Assembly (NCBI RefSeq): GCF_016427555.1
Contig: NZ_JAELVS010000002.1
Location: forward strand, 434,001 to 498,000
DNA: 64,000 bases
Direction of reading: 5' to 3'
Origin: Marinobacter litoralis
Lineage (GTDB): Bacteria > Pseudomonadota > Gammaproteobacteria > Pseudomonadales > Oleiphilaceae
The stretch's first letter is position 1; each line of letters opens with the position of its first letter. The position numbers and the translations under genes are program-made. Shown piece after piece: positions 30,846 to 40,529 of this stretch. The notes under the pieces were generated by a model. That model saw only the letters and a list, made by a program, of their open reading frames with translations, was not told the origin of the DNA and ran no database searches.

Positions 30846-32490
30846 AAACCCGCTCCTTGAATGGATTCAGACCAACCCGGCGATAGGTATCCAGGAAAGT
30901 CTCTTCTTCAGTCCGGTTCTCTACGAACACATCAATGATCTTTGAAACAACGGCCGGCATGTCTTCCCGGGCAAACGACGGCCCAAGAATCTTACCGATA
31001 TTTGCATCGTGCTGGGATGAGCCGCCCAAGCTTACCTGGTAGAACTCGGCACCTTTTTTATCGACACCCAGGATGCCGATGTGGCCCACGTGGTGATGTC
31101 CACACGCGTTCATGCAGCCAGAAATGTTCAAGTCGATCGGGCCCAGATCATAGAGATAATCCAAATCGTCAAACTGGCGCTGGATGGCATCGGCAACCGG
31201 AATTGATTTTGCGTTTGCCAGCGCGCAGTAGTCACCACCCGGGCAGCAAATCATGTCCGTGAGCGTGTTCAGGTTGGCAGTGGCAAAGCCCATGCCTGTG
31301 ATGGCCTGCCAGAGTTCGAACAAGCGGTCTTGGCGTACATCGGCCAGTACCATGTTCTGTTCGTGGGTCGCACGAGCTTCACCAAAGCTATACTCGTCTG
31401 CCAGGTCCGCGATTTGTTCAAGTTGGCGGTCGGTCATGTCGCCAGGCGGGGTACCGGTTTTCTTCAGCGTCAGTGTGACGATGGCATAGCCTGGCTTTTT
31501 GTGCTCGCCCACGTTGTGGGTCAGCCAGCGATCAAATTCTTTATTCTCGAACCGTTGCTGGCTCAAAGTGTCTGTGGCGTCTTCCAGGCTTTCGTAAGCC
31601 GGCTCGGTGAAGTAACCCTTAACGCGATCAATCTCGTCCGAGGTAAGACGCGTCGGAGAATCTTTGATCTGTTCCCATTCCGCTTCGACTTTTTCGGCGA
31701 AACCCGCAGGGCTCAGCGCTTTGACCAGAATCTTGATGCGGGCTTTGAATTTGTTGTCCCGACGACCGTAGCGGTTATACACCCGCACAACGGCTTCAAG
31801 ATACGTAAGCAAATCGAGCTCCGGCAGGAATTCACGGATCACAGGGCCGACCATAGGGGTGCGGCCCAAGCCGCCGCCTACGTGAACTCGGAAGCCCAGT
31901 TCGCCTTGATCGTTGCGAACCATTTGCAGACCAATATCGTGGACCTGAATCGCGGCACGGTCGGTATGCTCCGACGCGTTTACCGCGATTTTGAACTTAC
32001 GAGGCAGGAACGCAAATTCCGGATGGAACGTTGACCACTGGCGGATAATCTCGCAGTACGGGCGCGGGTCTGCGATTTCGTCTTTCTGAACGCCGGAAAA
32101 CTGGTCTGTGGTGGTGTTGCGAATGCAGTTACCGCTGGTCTGGTTGGCGTGCATTTCAACTTCGGCCAGCTCGGCAAGAATGTCCGGTACATCTTCCAGG
32201 CGCGGCCAGTTCAGCTGAATATTCGTCCGGGTGGTGACGTGGGCATAGCCTTTATCGTAGTCACGGGTCACTCGGGCTAAACGCCGTAACTGCTCGGAAC
32301 GGAGCATGCCGTAGGGTACGCAGATACGCAGCATGGGTGCTAGGCGTTGGACATAGAGACCGTTCTGCAAGCGAAGAGGCAGAAATTCCTCTTCGGAAAG
32401 TTCGCCCGCCAAGGCGCGTTCGGTCTGGTCCCGAAACTGGGCGACGCGCTCTGCGGCAATTTGTCGGTCGTGTTCATCATAAACGTACAT
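30838..32490 (-). CDS. cysI: Sulfite reductase hemoprotein, one-subunit CysI type
   Basis: Siroheme/4Fe-4S enzyme that reduces sulfite to sulfide for cysteine and homocysteine synthesis. The 550 residues contain two nitrite/sulfite reductase half-domains. The cluster cysteines are Cys416 and Cys422 (CPGGDYC) and Cys459 and Cys463 (CMNAC). The siroheme region TSGNCIRNTTTDQFSG is present. No flavoprotein CysJ is near; the DUF934 gene overlaps its end instead, as in pseudomonads. The annotation nitrite reductase is possible from sequence alone, but the DUF934 linkage favours sulfite. Confidence 0.92.
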   Translation of the reverse strand: MYVYDEHDRQIAAERVAQFRDQTERALAGELSEEEFLPLRLQNGLYVQRLAPMLRICVPYGMLRSEQLRRLARVTRDYDKGYAHVTTRTNIQLNWPRLEDVPDILAELAEVEMHANQTSGNCIRNTTTDQFSGVQKDEIADPRPYCEIIRQWSTFHPEFAFLPRKFKIAVNASEHTDRAAIQVHDIGLQMVRNDQGELGFRVHVGGGLGRTPMVGPVIREFLPELDLLTYLEAVVRVYNRYGRRDNKFKARIKILVKALSPAGFAEKVEAEWEQIKDSPTRLTSDEIDRVKGYFTEPAYESLEDATDTLSQQRFENKEFDRWLTHNVGEHKKPGYAIVTLTLKKTGTPPGDMTDRQLEQIADLADEYSFGEARATHEQNMVLADVRQDRLFELWQAITGMGFATANLNTLTDMICCPGGDYCALANAKSIPVADAIQRQFDDLDYLYDLGPIDLNISGCMNACGHHHVGHIGILGVDKKGAEFYQVSLGGSSQHDANIGKILGPSFAREDMPAVVSKIIDVFVENRTEEETFLDTYRRVGLNPFKERVYA

Positions 32491-32728
32491 AGTGGAACGT
32501 CCTGCCTGCTAACATCAGAAGCTAATAGTTATGACGGCAATTTTTCATTGCGCCTTATTCCTGATGCGAAGGATACCAGCGAGTTTTTATTCTCAAAACG
32601 ATTATTTCAAAATATCTTTATCGATTCAGGTGATAAGGGCTACGAGCGGGCTGGACGAATGTCAGTTATCTGCTTTAATTTCAGCAGCAACCTGATAAAA
32701 ACAATGATGTTATACGAGTGAGGTCCGC

Positions 32729-32833
32729 ATGAAGCAGTCAGATCGTTCCGACAGTGTTGTAGATTCCATGGCCGCCGTTGTCTTGGTTGTTCTTGTGGTG
32801 GGGTTCGCGGTTCTTTGGGTATCTGGCCAATAA
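32729..32833 (+). CDS. Candidate 34-residue single-helix membrane protein
   Basis: A short reading frame with a good ribosome site (TGAGG, 5 bp before the ATG). It encodes a polar start (MKQSDRSDSVVDSM), one 18-20-residue hydrophobic helix rich in Val (AAVVLVVLVVGFAVLW) and the end VSGQ. This is the layout of small bacterial membrane proteins that act as accessory subunits. It lies between cysI (divergent) and the DUF2970 gene (convergent), and its stop falls inside a palindrome shared with the DUF2970 stop. I do not recognise a family. Existence is inferred from start, composition and position. Confidence 0.5.
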   Translation: MKQSDRSDSVVDSMAAVVLVVLVVGFAVLWVSGQ

Positions 32834-32848
32834 TTTCTATTGGCCAGA
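32822..32848. repeat. Palindromic hairpin spanning the stop codons of two convergent genes
   Basis: TCTGGCCAATA (32822-32832) and TATTGGCCAGA (32838-32848) pair perfectly over 11 bp with a 5-nt loop. Reading from either side in frame gives Ser-Gly-Gln-stop, so both convergent proteins end in the same tripeptide. It lacks a long T tract; it may act as a compact bidirectional terminator. Confidence 0.75.
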
Positions 32849-33079
32849 CAGTACCAGGTTGACCACCAGGATCAATCCACCCACAAACAGGCCAGTGAAG
32901 ATCAGGCCCGTGATAATGAAAGGTGCAGGGCTGTGGCTGGAAAAATCCTCCTGCCGATGTTTGTTCGATTGAACACCAAACGCACCGGCGAGAATGCTCT
33001 GTGTGATTTTTAAAACCCCGGGCCCCCGGGGTTTTTCGTTTTCGCTGTGTTTGTTTTTGTTTTCAGCAAGGTGTGTCAT
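32837..33079 (-). CDS. DUF2970 family membrane protein
   Basis: An 80-residue protein with a charged N-terminus (NKNKHSENEKPRGPG), the family segment VLKITQSILAGAFGVQSNKHRQEDF and one C-terminal helix (PFIITGLIFTGLFVGGLILVV, quoted in two overlapping parts in the family). DUF2970 proteins are short, single-pass and of unknown role. The gene begins 15 bp after the metH stop on the same strand, so it is probably carried on the metH transcript. Its stop lies within the palindrome at 32822-32848. Confidence 0.82.
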   Translation of the reverse strand: MTHLAENKNKHSENEKPRGPGVLKITQSILAGAFGVQSNKHRQEDFSSHSPAPFIITGLIFTGLFVGGLILVVNLVLSGQ

Positions 33080-33094
33080 GGGGGATTCCCTGAT

Positions 33095-36000
33095 CTATTC
33101 CGCAGGATCGTACGCCAGGCTCGGCATCAGCCAGCGTTCCGCTTCAGCTTTTGAAATGCCTTTACGCTCAGCATAGTCTTCAACCTGATCAACGCCAATT
33201 CTGCCAATCGGAAAATACTTTGATTCCGGATGGGCAAAGTACCAGCCGGAGACGGCCGCAGTCGGGTACATGGCGAAGTGTTCTGTTAACTGGAGCTCAA
33301 TGTTGTCGGTTGCTTCCAGCAACTTGAACAAGGTTGCTTTCTCGGTGTGGTCCGGGCACGCCGGATAACCGGGAGCAGGGCGAATGCCACGGTAGCGTTC
33401 TTTGATCAGGTCTTCGTTCGCCATTTGCTCTTCGCTGGCGTAGCCCCAGAATTCTTTCCGAACCCGCTCGTGCATTCGTTCGGCAAAGGCTTCAGCCAGG
33501 CGATCGGCCAAGGCTTGCACCATGATGGCGTTGTAGTCGTCGTTTTTGTCTTTGTACTCTTTCGAGTATTCGTCAGCGCCGATACCGGTTGTCACAGCGA
33601 ACCCGCCAACGTAATCCTGCTTGTGGGAATCTTCCGGAGCGACAAAGTCTGACAGAGCCATCATCGGCTTGCCGGGCGCCTTGTCATCCTGTTGTCGCAG
33701 GTGATGCAGGGTAGTGAGCTCTTCTGTGCGCGATTCATCCGTGTAGACCACAATATCGTCACCTCGACGACTTGCGGGCCAGAATCCAACCACAGCGCGT
33801 GCAGTGACTCGCTTCTGTTCGATCATCTGCTTGAGGATGACTTGTGCGTCGTCATACAGAGTGCGGGCAGCTTCACCTCGCTTGGGATCATCGAAAATGG
33901 CCGGGTATTTGCCCGAGATGTCCCATGCAATAAAGAAAGGCGTCCAGTCGATGTAGTCTACCAGTTCGGCGAGATCGTAATCGTCAAAAACGCGCACGCC
34001 GGTGAACTTCGGGCGCGGTGGCTCATAGTTCTCAAAGTCAATCTCGGGCGCTCGTGCACGGGCTTCCTCCAAAGTAACGAGCTTTGTGCGGTCGCCACGG
34101 TTCTTGCGGCGCTCACGCACTTCTTCGTACTCCTTACGGGCAGCTTCGACCAGCGCGGGCTTGGCGGTTTTGCTGAGCAGTTGCGATGCAACGTTAACGC
34201 AACGGGACGCATCGGAAACATACAGGGCGATGTCGTTTTTATAATGCGGCTCAATTTTGACCGCTGTGTGCGCTTTCGAGGTGGTAGCGCCACCAATCAT
34301 CAGCGGCAAATGGAAGTCGAGGCGTTGCATCTCGCGCGCTACGTGAACCATTTCATCGAGGGACGGAGTAATCAAGCCGCTTAAACCGATGATGTCCACG
34401 TTTTCTTTTTTGGCGGTTTCCAGGATCTTTTCACAGGGCACCATGACGCCCAGATCGATCACTTCATAGTTGTTGCACTGGAGGACCACGCCGACAATGT
34501 TCTTGCCGATATCGTGAACATCGCCTTTTACCGTGGCCATCAGGATCTTACCCTTGGCCTGCTGGTTCTCGTCTTTCTCCGCTTCGATAAACGGAATGAG
34601 GTGAGCAACGGCTTGTTTCATCACTCGCGCGCTTTTGACCACCTGTGGGAGGAACATCTTGCCGTCGCCAAACAGGTCGCCGACCACGTTCATTCCGTCC
34701 ATAAGCGGACCTTCGATCACGTGAATCGGGCGGTCGGCTTCAAGCCGGCAGGCCTCGGTGTCTTCGATAATGTAGGTGGTGATACCTTTTACCAGCGCGT
34801 GCTCAAGGCGTTTTTGCACTGGCAGTTCGCGCCAGGAAAGGTCCTCTTCCTGAGCCTTGCCACCTTTGCTTTTGAATTTCTCGGCGGCTTCGAGCAGTCG
34901 GTCGGTGGAGTCTTCGCGACGGTTAAGAACAACATCCTCAACCAGCTCTTTCAGGTCGGGCTCAATCTCATCGTAAATCACCAGCTGACCCGGGTTTACG
35001 ATACCCATGTTCATGCCGGCTTTGATCGCGTGGTACAGGAATACAGAGTGAATGGCTTCACGTACGGCATCGTTGCCGCGGAACGAGAATGAAACGTTGC
35101 TCACGCCGCCGGAGATCGACGCATGAGGCAGGTTCTCTTTAATCCAACGCGTGGCGTTAATGAAATCGACGGCGTAGTTGTTGTGTTCTTCGATGCCCGT
35201 CGCAATGGCGAAGATGTTGGGGTCGAAGATAATGTCGGCCGGATTGAAGCCAATGCCCACCAGAGTGTCGTAAGACCGCTTACAGATCTCGGTCTTTCGC
35301 TCGAACGTATCAGCCTGGCCATCTTCGTCAAACGCCATCACGACAACTGCCGCACCGTAACGCATGCAATCGCGGGCGCGCTTGATAAATTCCTCTTCGC
35401 CCTCTTTAAGGCTGATAGAGTTGACCACGGCCTTGCCCTGAATACAGCGCAAACCAGCTTCGATCACGTCCCACTTCGACGAGTCGATCATGATGGGGAC
35501 ACGGGAAATGTCCGGTTCTGAGGCTACCAGATTGAGGAAAGTGACCATCACTTCCTTCGAGTCCAGCATGCCTTCGTCCATGTTGATGTCGATGATCTGA
35601 GCACCGTTTTCAACCTGGTCGCGTGCAACACTCAAGGCCTCTTCGTACTGTTCTTCCTTAATCAGGCGCAGGAAGCGTTTAGAGCCGGTAACGTTGGTAC
35701 GCTCGCCCACGTTGATGAACAGGGTGTTCTCGTCACCGGTAAACGGCTCCAGGCCAGACAGTCGAAGGGATTTCGGGCGGTCTGGTATTTTACGGGCCGG
35801 GTACTTGGCGACCGCATTTACAATCGCTTCAATGTGTTCGGGGCTGGAGCCACAGCAGCCACCGATGATGTTCAGGAAGCCATCCCGGGCAAAACCTTCG
35901 ATGATCTCGGCCATTTCTTCCGGTGTTTGATCGTATTCACCGAACTCGTTGGGCAGGCCGGCGTTGGGATGGGCTGACACATAGGTTTCAGCCTTGTTGG

Positions 36001-36793
36001 CCAGCTCTTCCACGTAAGGGCGCAGAGCGTCTGCACCCAATGCGCAGTTCAGGCCGACAGAGATAGGTTTGGCGTGAGCGATGGAATTATAAAAAGCTTC
36101 CGTGGTCTGACCCGACAAGGTACGGCCGGAAGCATCGGTAATGGTGCCGGAGATCATGATCGGCAGCTCTATGCCACTGTCTTCGAAGTACTGTTGAGTG
36201 GCGTAAATGGCGGCCTTCGCGTTCAGGGTGTCGAAGATGGTTTCGATCAGAATAATGTCTGAGCCGCCTTCAACCAGACCTGATACCGCTTCGTAATAAT
36301 TATCAACCAGGGTCTGGAAATCGACGTTGCGGAAACCGGGGTTGTTTACGTCTGGCGACAAAGAGGCTGTGCGGGATGTCGGGCCCACTGCACCCGCGAC
36401 AAATCGGGGTTTGTTGGGCGTCTTCTTGGTGTATTCGTCGGCTATTTGGCGGGCGATTCTGGCAGACTCTACGTTCAGTTCCCGCGCCAGAGACTCCATG
36501 CCGTAATCTGCTTGAGACAGTTGCGTAGAGTTGAACGTGTTTGTCTCGATGATGTCTGCGCCCGCGTCCAGATAGTCCGCGTGGATATTGCGGAGCAGGG
36601 CGGGTTGAGTCAGGTTCAACAGGTCGTTGTTACCCTGTACATCATGTGCAAAGTCTTTGAACCGATCGCCCCGAAAGTCGGCTTCATCCAGTTTCTGGTT
36701 CTGGATCATGGTACCCATGGCGCCATCGAGAACAAGAATGCGTTCTTTAAGGGCGAGATGGAGCTGTTCCAGACGGCTGCTGCGATCGGTCAT
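33095..36793 (-). CDS. metH: Cobalamin-dependent methionine synthase
   Basis: Transfers methyl from methyltetrahydrofolate to homocysteine through cobalamin. The 1232 residues carry all four modules in order: homocysteine domain ([10 protein letters not shown], zinc ligands in [10 protein letters not shown]), pterin domain ([13 protein letters not shown]), cobalamin cap and binding domain ([12 protein letters not shown], axial ligand His760) and the SAM-dependent reactivation domain ([15 protein letters not shown]). The ATG at 36793 has GGAAG upstream and is preferred to in-frame starts 7 and 10 codons earlier. Length matches E. coli (1227). I see no cobalamin or SAM riboswitch in the 240-bp leader region. 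Confidence 0.97.
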   Translation of the reverse strand: MTDRSSRLEQLHLALKERILVLDGAMGTMIQNQKLDEADFRGDRFKDFAHDVQGNNDLLNLTQPALLRNIHADYLDAGADIIETNTFNSTQLSQADYGMESLARELNVESARIARQIADEYTKKTPNKPRFVAGAVGPTSRTASLSPDVNNPGFRNVDFQTLVDNYYEAVSGLVEGGSDIILIETIFDTLNAKAAIYATQQYFEDSGIELPIMISGTITDASGRTLSGQTTEAFYNSIAHAKPISVGLNCALGADALRPYVEELANKAETYVSAHPNAGLPNEFGEYDQTPEEMAEIIEGFARDGFLNIIGGCCGSSPEHIEAIVNAVAKYPARKIPDRPKSLRLSGLEPFTGDENTLFINVGERTNVTGSKRFLRLIKEEQYEEALSVARDQVENGAQIIDINMDEGMLDSKEVMVTFLNLVASEPDISRVPIMIDSSKWDVIEAGLRCIQGKAVVNSISLKEGEEEFIKRARDCMRYGAAVVVMAFDEDGQADTFERKTEICKRSYDTLVGIGFNPADIIFDPNIFAIATGIEEHNNYAVDFINATRWIKENLPHASISGGVSNVSFSFRGNDAVREAIHSVFLYHAIKAGMNMGIVNPGQLVIYDEIEPDLKELVEDVVLNRREDSTDRLLEAAEKFKSKGGKAQEEDLSWRELPVQKRLEHALVKGITTYIIEDTEACRLEADRPIHVIEGPLMDGMNVVGDLFGDGKMFLPQVVKSARVMKQAVAHLIPFIEAEKDENQQAKGKILMATVKGDVHDIGKNIVGVVLQCNNYEVIDLGVMVPCEKILETAKKENVDIIGLSGLITPSLDEMVHVAREMQRLDFHLPLMIGGATTSKAHTAVKIEPHYKNDIALYVSDASRCVNVASQLLSKTAKPALVEAARKEYEEVRERRKNRGDRTKLVTLEEARARAPEIDFENYEPPRPKFTGVRVFDDYDLAELVDYIDWTPFFIAWDISGKYPAIFDDPKRGEAARTLYDDAQVILKQMIEQKRVTARAVVGFWPASRRGDDIVVYTDESRTEELTTLHHLRQQDDKAPGKPMMALSDFVAPEDSHKQDYVGGFAVTTGIGADEYSKEYKDKNDDYNAIMVQALADRLAEAFAERMHERVRKEFWGYASEEQMANEDLIKERYRGIRPAPGYPACPDHTEKATLFKLLEATDNIELQLTEHFAMYPTAAVSGWYFAHPESKYFPIGRIGVDQVEDYAERKGISKAEAERWLMPSLAYDPAE

Positions 36794-37034
36794 AGGTAAA
36801 TCTTCCGGTGTCATGAATAACATCTAATAAAGGTAGTGCGGCGGGATCATAGCAAAAATGCAACAGAAGGTCTTAGTACAGATGATCATTATCAAGTGAC
36901 TGAAAATTAGGAGTGATGGCGGCGGCAATAGGGGAAATTCGTTACCTCCGGAATGCTTGACCGTTTTACTTGGTCTTTCAACTTTGAGCCAAGTCTCTTA
37001 AAATGGAAGCTACATTTGAAAACAGGTAGGAAGC

Positions 37035-37622
37035 ATGGCCGTGGTAACTGTGACAGATTCCGCACGAGATTATCTCGCAAGCTTGATTGAAAAGCAGGAT
37101 GTTGAAGGCATGGGGGTTCGCATTTTCGTAACCCAGCCGGGTACCCGAAATGCGGAAACGTGTCTGGCATATTGCCCGCCGAACGAGGTGGTGCCGACGG
37201 ATGAAGCAAAAGATCTGGAAAAATTCATGCTTTATCTGGATCACAACTCGGTGCCGTTTCTGGAAGATGCCTTCGTTGACTATTCCAAGGACCAGATGGG
37301 TGGTCAGCTAACGATCAAGGCACCGAATGCGAAAGTTCCGCAGGTTTCTGACGATGCGCCACTGCCCGAGCGGGTCCAGTACGTGCTGGCATCCGAAATC
37401 AACCCGAACCTGGCGGCTCACGGTGGTGATGTGTCATTGGTTGAGATCGTTGACGAATCCGTTGCAGTACTGCGTTTTGGCGGTGGTTGCCAAGGCTGCT
37501 CTGCGGTTAGTCTTACCTTGAAGCAGGGCGTCGAGAAAACATTGAAAGAACGTGTGCCCGAAATTACCGCGGTGCGTGACGTAACGGACCACACGCAGAC
37601 CGAAAACGCCTATTACCAGTAA
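37035..37622 (+). CDS. nfuA: Fe/S biogenesis protein NfuA
   Basis: Carrier that holds a 4Fe-4S cluster and passes it to apo-proteins, including under oxidative stress. The 195 residues join a degenerate A-type carrier domain (about 1-95) to a C-terminal Nfu domain with the cluster motif Cys152-Gln-Gly-Cys155 in GGGCQGCSA, close to E. coli Cys149/Cys152. The ATG has AGGAAG 5 bp upstream. It is divergent from metH. The 4Fe-4S enzyme CysI in this window is a plausible client, but that is inference. Confidence 0.95.
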   Translation: MAVVTVTDSARDYLASLIEKQDVEGMGVRIFVTQPGTRNAETCLAYCPPNEVVPTDEAKDLEKFMLYLDHNSVPFLEDAFVDYSKDQMGGQLTIKAPNAKVPQVSDDAPLPERVQYVLASEINPNLAAHGGDVSLVEIVDESVAVLRFGGGCQGCSAVSLTLKQGVEKTLKERVPEITAVRDVTDHTQTENAYYQ

Positions 37623-37657
37623 TTCCTGCCCCGCGTAGTCGCGTTTCCCTCCTTGAA

Positions 37658-37683
37658 CAGGAAGCGGTAACAGCCGCTTCCTG
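37658..37683 (+). terminator. Stem-loop after nfuA
   Basis: CAGGAAGCGG and CCGCTTCCTG pair perfectly around a 6-nt loop, 36 bp after the nfuA stop. There is no U tract, so termination there would be weak or Rho-assisted. Little else is visible in the 204-bp gap before the DUF445 gene. Confidence 0.4.
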
Positions 37684-37826
37684 CCAGTATCACGCCTTCT
37701 GGCTGGCAATGCGGCCAATGTGCCCTGAGCATGGCTGTTTCATACTATTGTCATATGGGTTCACATTGAATGCGGTATTGTGCCGCTTAACTCGAATAAT
37801 AACCCGCAGAGCGGCGGGGATGATGC

Positions 37827-39053
37827 TTGGGGTTGCGCTTGTCTGAATATTCTCTTCTGTTGGTGCCTGCAGTGGCTGCGCTTGTCGGTTGGGTCACTAA
37901 TTGGCTTGCCATTCAAATGTCATTCTATCCCGTTCGGTTTGTTGGAATAGGTGTTCTCGGTTGGCAAGGTGTGATCCCGCGCAAAGCGGAAAAAATGGCC
38001 CACATTTGTATCGACCAAACGCTGCAGCAGTTTGGTGATCTGAACTCCGTTTACCGCAAGCTTGAACCCCACAAAATTGTCGAGCACGTGGTTGATCTGG
38101 TGTCTCCGAGGCTGGATGAGTATATCGATTCCATGATGTACGAAGTGCAACCTGTGCTTTGGGACAACCTGCCGCTTTTTGTGCGCGCCAGAATCTATCG
38201 CTGGGCTCGCGAGCAGTTGCCTTCGCGGATCGAAGAGCTGGTTGATGATATTGGTGATGATCTCGACAGCCTCGTTGACCTGAAAGCTCTGTTGAGTCGC
38301 CAGCTGCAAGCCCACCCGGATCTCATGAACCGGATATTTAAAGAAGCCGGTGCGGTGGAGTTAAGATCTGTGGTGAATCGCGGCGCATTGATTGGCGCCT
38401 TGCTCGGCGCTGCTTTGTTACCACTGTGGGTTCGGTATCCGGAGCCGTGGGCTTTACCTGTGGGTGGCTTCTTCATAGGTTTCATAACCAACTGGCTGGC
38501 CATTAATCTTATCTTTGCGCCGTTGAAGCCGCGTCGATTTCTGTTCTGGAAGATCCAGGGGTTGTTTCTGCGCCGTCAGGATGAAATCAGCGATGTTTGG
38601 GCCAGGCTCGTCGCCGAGGAGCTGATTACGGTAGAGCAGGTCGCTGATGCGATGGTGAATGGTGACCGTGCCAGTCGAACCCGGGCCATTTTGCAGAAGC
38701 ATCTGCGGCCAATGCTGGACGAATCACTCGTACTGAAGATGGCGGCTCAAGTCAGTGTAGGGCTTGAGGGGTATACCGATCTGAAGCGTGTGATGAACGA
38801 CAAGGCGGTGATCGCCACAAAAGATGTCTTTGCCGACCCGAACTTTAAGAAGGAGCGGGCACCGGCGGTGGCCAATGTGCTGTCCGAGCAAATGAAGGCA
38901 TTAAAGCCCGAGGAGTTCCAGGACATATTACGCCCGGCGTTTCGTGAAGAGGAACTTCAGCTGATGATGGTTGGCGGTCTTTTCGGTGCTGCGGCAGGAT
39001 TAGTGCAAGTGCTGGGCATGGCCTACCTCCCATTGGTGGCCTTTGGTTTTTAG
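37827..39053 (+). CDS. DUF445 family inner-membrane protein
   Basis: A 408-residue protein with membrane helices near the N-terminus (LLLVPAVAALVGWVTNWLAIQM), in the middle (about 185-230) and at the C-terminus. The paired GWVTNWLAIQM and GFITNWLAINLIF segments show the internal duplication typical of DUF445, with a soluble helical region between (about 60-180). The function is unknown. The start is uncertain: TTG codons at 37827, 37833 and 37839 are in frame. I took 37827 because GGGGA lies 6 bp upstream. It is convergent with tusE. Confidence 0.82.
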   Translation: MGLRLSEYSLLLVPAVAALVGWVTNWLAIQMSFYPVRFVGIGVLGWQGVIPRKAEKMAHICIDQTLQQFGDLNSVYRKLEPHKIVEHVVDLVSPRLDEYIDSMMYEVQPVLWDNLPLFVRARIYRWAREQLPSRIEELVDDIGDDLDSLVDLKALLSRQLQAHPDLMNRIFKEAGAVELRSVVNRGALIGALLGAALLPLWVRYPEPWALPVGGFFIGFITNWLAINLIFAPLKPRRFLFWKIQGLFLRRQDEISDVWARLVAEELITVEQVADAMVNGDRASRTRAILQKHLRPMLDESLVLKMAAQVSVGLEGYTDLKRVMNDKAVIATKDVFADPNFKKERAPAVANVLSEQMKALKPEEFQDILRPAFREEELQLMMVGGLFGAAAGLVQVLGMAYLPLVAFGF

Positions 39054-39092
39054 GGCGCCGTAAGCCCCCATGCTGGCGCGCCCTTAAGCGGC

Positions 39093-39419
39093 TCACAGGC
39101 AGTTCGTAGGGCGAGGTAATCCGGCTATCTTGCAGGCTGTTTTTGCCGGTGTGCCCGGGAACAATTGCATCAGATAAATGCTGTTACCTTTTTGCTCGCC
39201 CAATGCATCTTTAACGGCTTTAACGAATAGCCGATTGGATGGGGGCGACATCTCGTGTGCTTTATAAAAATCCCTCAGAAACTCGATGATTTCCCAGTGA
39301 TTATCGCTTAGCTCGATTTGATCTTCGGCGGCAATTTTTTCGGCAACAACCGATGTCCAGTCGTTGGCGTTTTCCAGAAAGCCTTCGTTATTTCGGTCGG
39401 GTAGATTTGCGATGCTCAT
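39093..39419 (-). CDS. tusE: TusE/DsrC family sulfur carrier with two C-terminal cysteines
   Basis: Accepts persulfide sulfur from TusBCD and passes it to MnmA for 2-thiouridine in tRNA. The 108 residues match the family: NHWEIIEFLRDFY, GNSIYLMQLFPGTPAKTA (split) and the end CKIAGLPRPTNCL. The penultimate Cys107 is the universal one. Cys96, eleven positions earlier, is the second DsrC-type cysteine, which E. coli TusE lacks (Thr there). So the protein could form the intramolecular disulfide known for DsrC. Here it is the last gene of tusD-C-B-E. No dsrAB is present in the window. Confidence 0.9.
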   Translation of the reverse strand: MSIANLPDRNNEGFLENANDWTSVVAEKIAAEDQIELSDNHWEIIEFLRDFYKAHEMSPPSNRLFVKAVKDALGEQKGNSIYLMQLFPGTPAKTACKIAGLPRPTNCL

Positions 39420-39421
39420 GT

Positions 39422-39703
39422 TTACCAGCTGATAACCTTTTCATGTTTCTGTGTGAGCTGAACCAGTCCCTCAAAATCCACTGTATTGCTCGAATCGTAG
39501 AGCGTGTCGAGCGCTCTGGCGGCGATATCGGCTTTTAGTCCGTACAGCTTGCAGGGGGCGTTCAGTTGGGCGCCAGCAATGCTGAGCACGCCGTTCTCGA
39601 TGAGCACCAGGGTGTCAGAAGGCAGCAATGCTTGCATGCACAACTCGTATCGTGGGTGCTCTGGCGTTTTGTTCAGGATATGAAGCGTAGGGTGGGGGTT
39701 CAT
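39422..39703 (-). CDS. tusB: Sulfurtransferase complex subunit TusB (DsrH-like)
   Basis: Small DsrE-fold subunit of the TusBCD hexamer. The 93 residues begin MNPHPTLHILNKTPEHPRY, followed by LLPSDTLVLIENGVLS and CKLYGLKADIAARAL, matching DsrH/TusB. It lies between tusC (12 bp upstream) and tusE (2 bp downstream). The subunit is structural in E. coli, where TusD carries the active cysteine. Confidence 0.87.
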   Translation of the reverse strand: MNPHPTLHILNKTPEHPRYELCMQALLPSDTLVLIENGVLSIAGAQLNAPCKLYGLKADIAARALDTLYDSSNTVDFEGLVQLTQKHEKVISW

Positions 39704-39715
39704 AATATCTGCTCG

Positions 39716-40066
39716 CTAGCTTGCGAATACCACGTGAGTGTGGCCGTTCAGTAGCTCTTGGATGTTGCTGGATAGCTCTACGCCAGACAGCATGGTTTCT
39801 GAGCTCAGGCCGTATTGTTGGCAGGCACGCTCATCAGCGATCAGTGCCTCGATGCCGAACAGCGGTGCCGCAGAGAGGTTTTTTTCAGCCGACTTTTGGC
39901 CAAGTTCGTCCGGTTGCTGTCCTTTGCGAAGCCAATTGACGCCCGGCCCGGTAAACAGCATTGCAGCTGGCTGATCAAATGCAGCCAGTGAAAAGGCCAT
40001 GTCCAGTGCTTCCCGCCCTGACCAAGAGCCGTAGGGGGCCTGGTCGATCACGATCAGTGTGGTCAC
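39716..40066 (-). CDS. tusC: Sulfurtransferase complex subunit TusC (DsrF-like)
   Basis: DsrF-type subunit of TusBCD. I chose the GTG at 40066 (MTTLIVIDQAPYGSWSGREAL), one base after the tusD stop with GGGGGA upstream; this gives 116 residues, the family length. An ATG five codons earlier would overlap tusD by 14 bp and is also possible. The family pattern APYGS...ALD, ALAAFDQPAAMLFTGPGV-like residues and LIADERACQQYGL are visible. Confidence 0.87.
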   Translation of the reverse strand: MTTLIVIDQAPYGSWSGREALDMAFSLAAFDQPAAMLFTGPGVNWLRKGQQPDELGQKSAEKNLSAAPLFGIEALIADERACQQYGLSSETMLSGVELSSNIQELLNGHTHVVFAS

Positions 40067-40067
40067 G

Positions 40068-40478
40068 TTAGCTTCCCCCATGGAAGTAAATCGTTCTGTC
40101 GCCGGCTTTACTGCCTTCCACCCATTCGCCCAGCCCTGCAATCTCGAACGGAGCGCGAAGGTTGTTGGCTGGAAGCTCGTAGCGAGCCTGCTCCGTTTCG
40201 TTTACAAGCCCTCGGCGCAAGGCGGAGGCAATGCAAGCAGTCGCGGGAATGCCGTGCTGTGTCAGAAAGTCTGCCCATTGCTGCGACCAGTGCGTTTCGT
40301 CCGAAGGCGGCGCGTTTAAGCTGGAAGCGAGGTGAACGCCATCGCCGTACAGGAACACTCGGTCGATCTTGTGTCCGGCCGAAACCGCGGCTCGCGCGAA
40401 CAGCAAGGCTGTCTGAGGTGCCTGAGTGGTCCATGGTGCACCAGTGATAACCAAAGTATAGGCAAGCGAATTGGGCAT
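40068..40478 (-). CDS. tusD: Sulfurtransferase TusD (DsrE-like)
   Basis: Catalytic DsrE-type subunit of TusBCD that takes persulfide sulfur (from TusA) and hands it to TusE. The 136 residues contain the active cysteine at about residue 82 in GIPATACIASALRRGL, matching the E. coli Cys78 region. RVFLYGDGVHLA and the C-terminal GLGEWVEGSKAGDRTIYF are typical. It is the first gene of the tus operon, 50 bp after the yccA terminator. Confidence 0.92.
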   Translation of the reverse strand: MPNSLAYTLVITGAPWTTQAPQTALLFARAAVSAGHKIDRVFLYGDGVHLASSLNAPPSDETHWSQQWADFLTQHGIPATACIASALRRGLVNETEQARYELPANNLRAPFEIAGLGEWVEGSKAGDRTIYFHGGS

Positions 40479-40529
40479 GTGTCGGGGTTCTGGTAATGGA
40501 TAGATTGCAGTAGGGCAGTGTACCTAAAG

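Noticed and set aside
36794..37034. Possible SAM or cobalamin riboswitch between metH and nfuA
   Set aside because: The leader is short and I see no characteristic conserved box or multi-stem layout.
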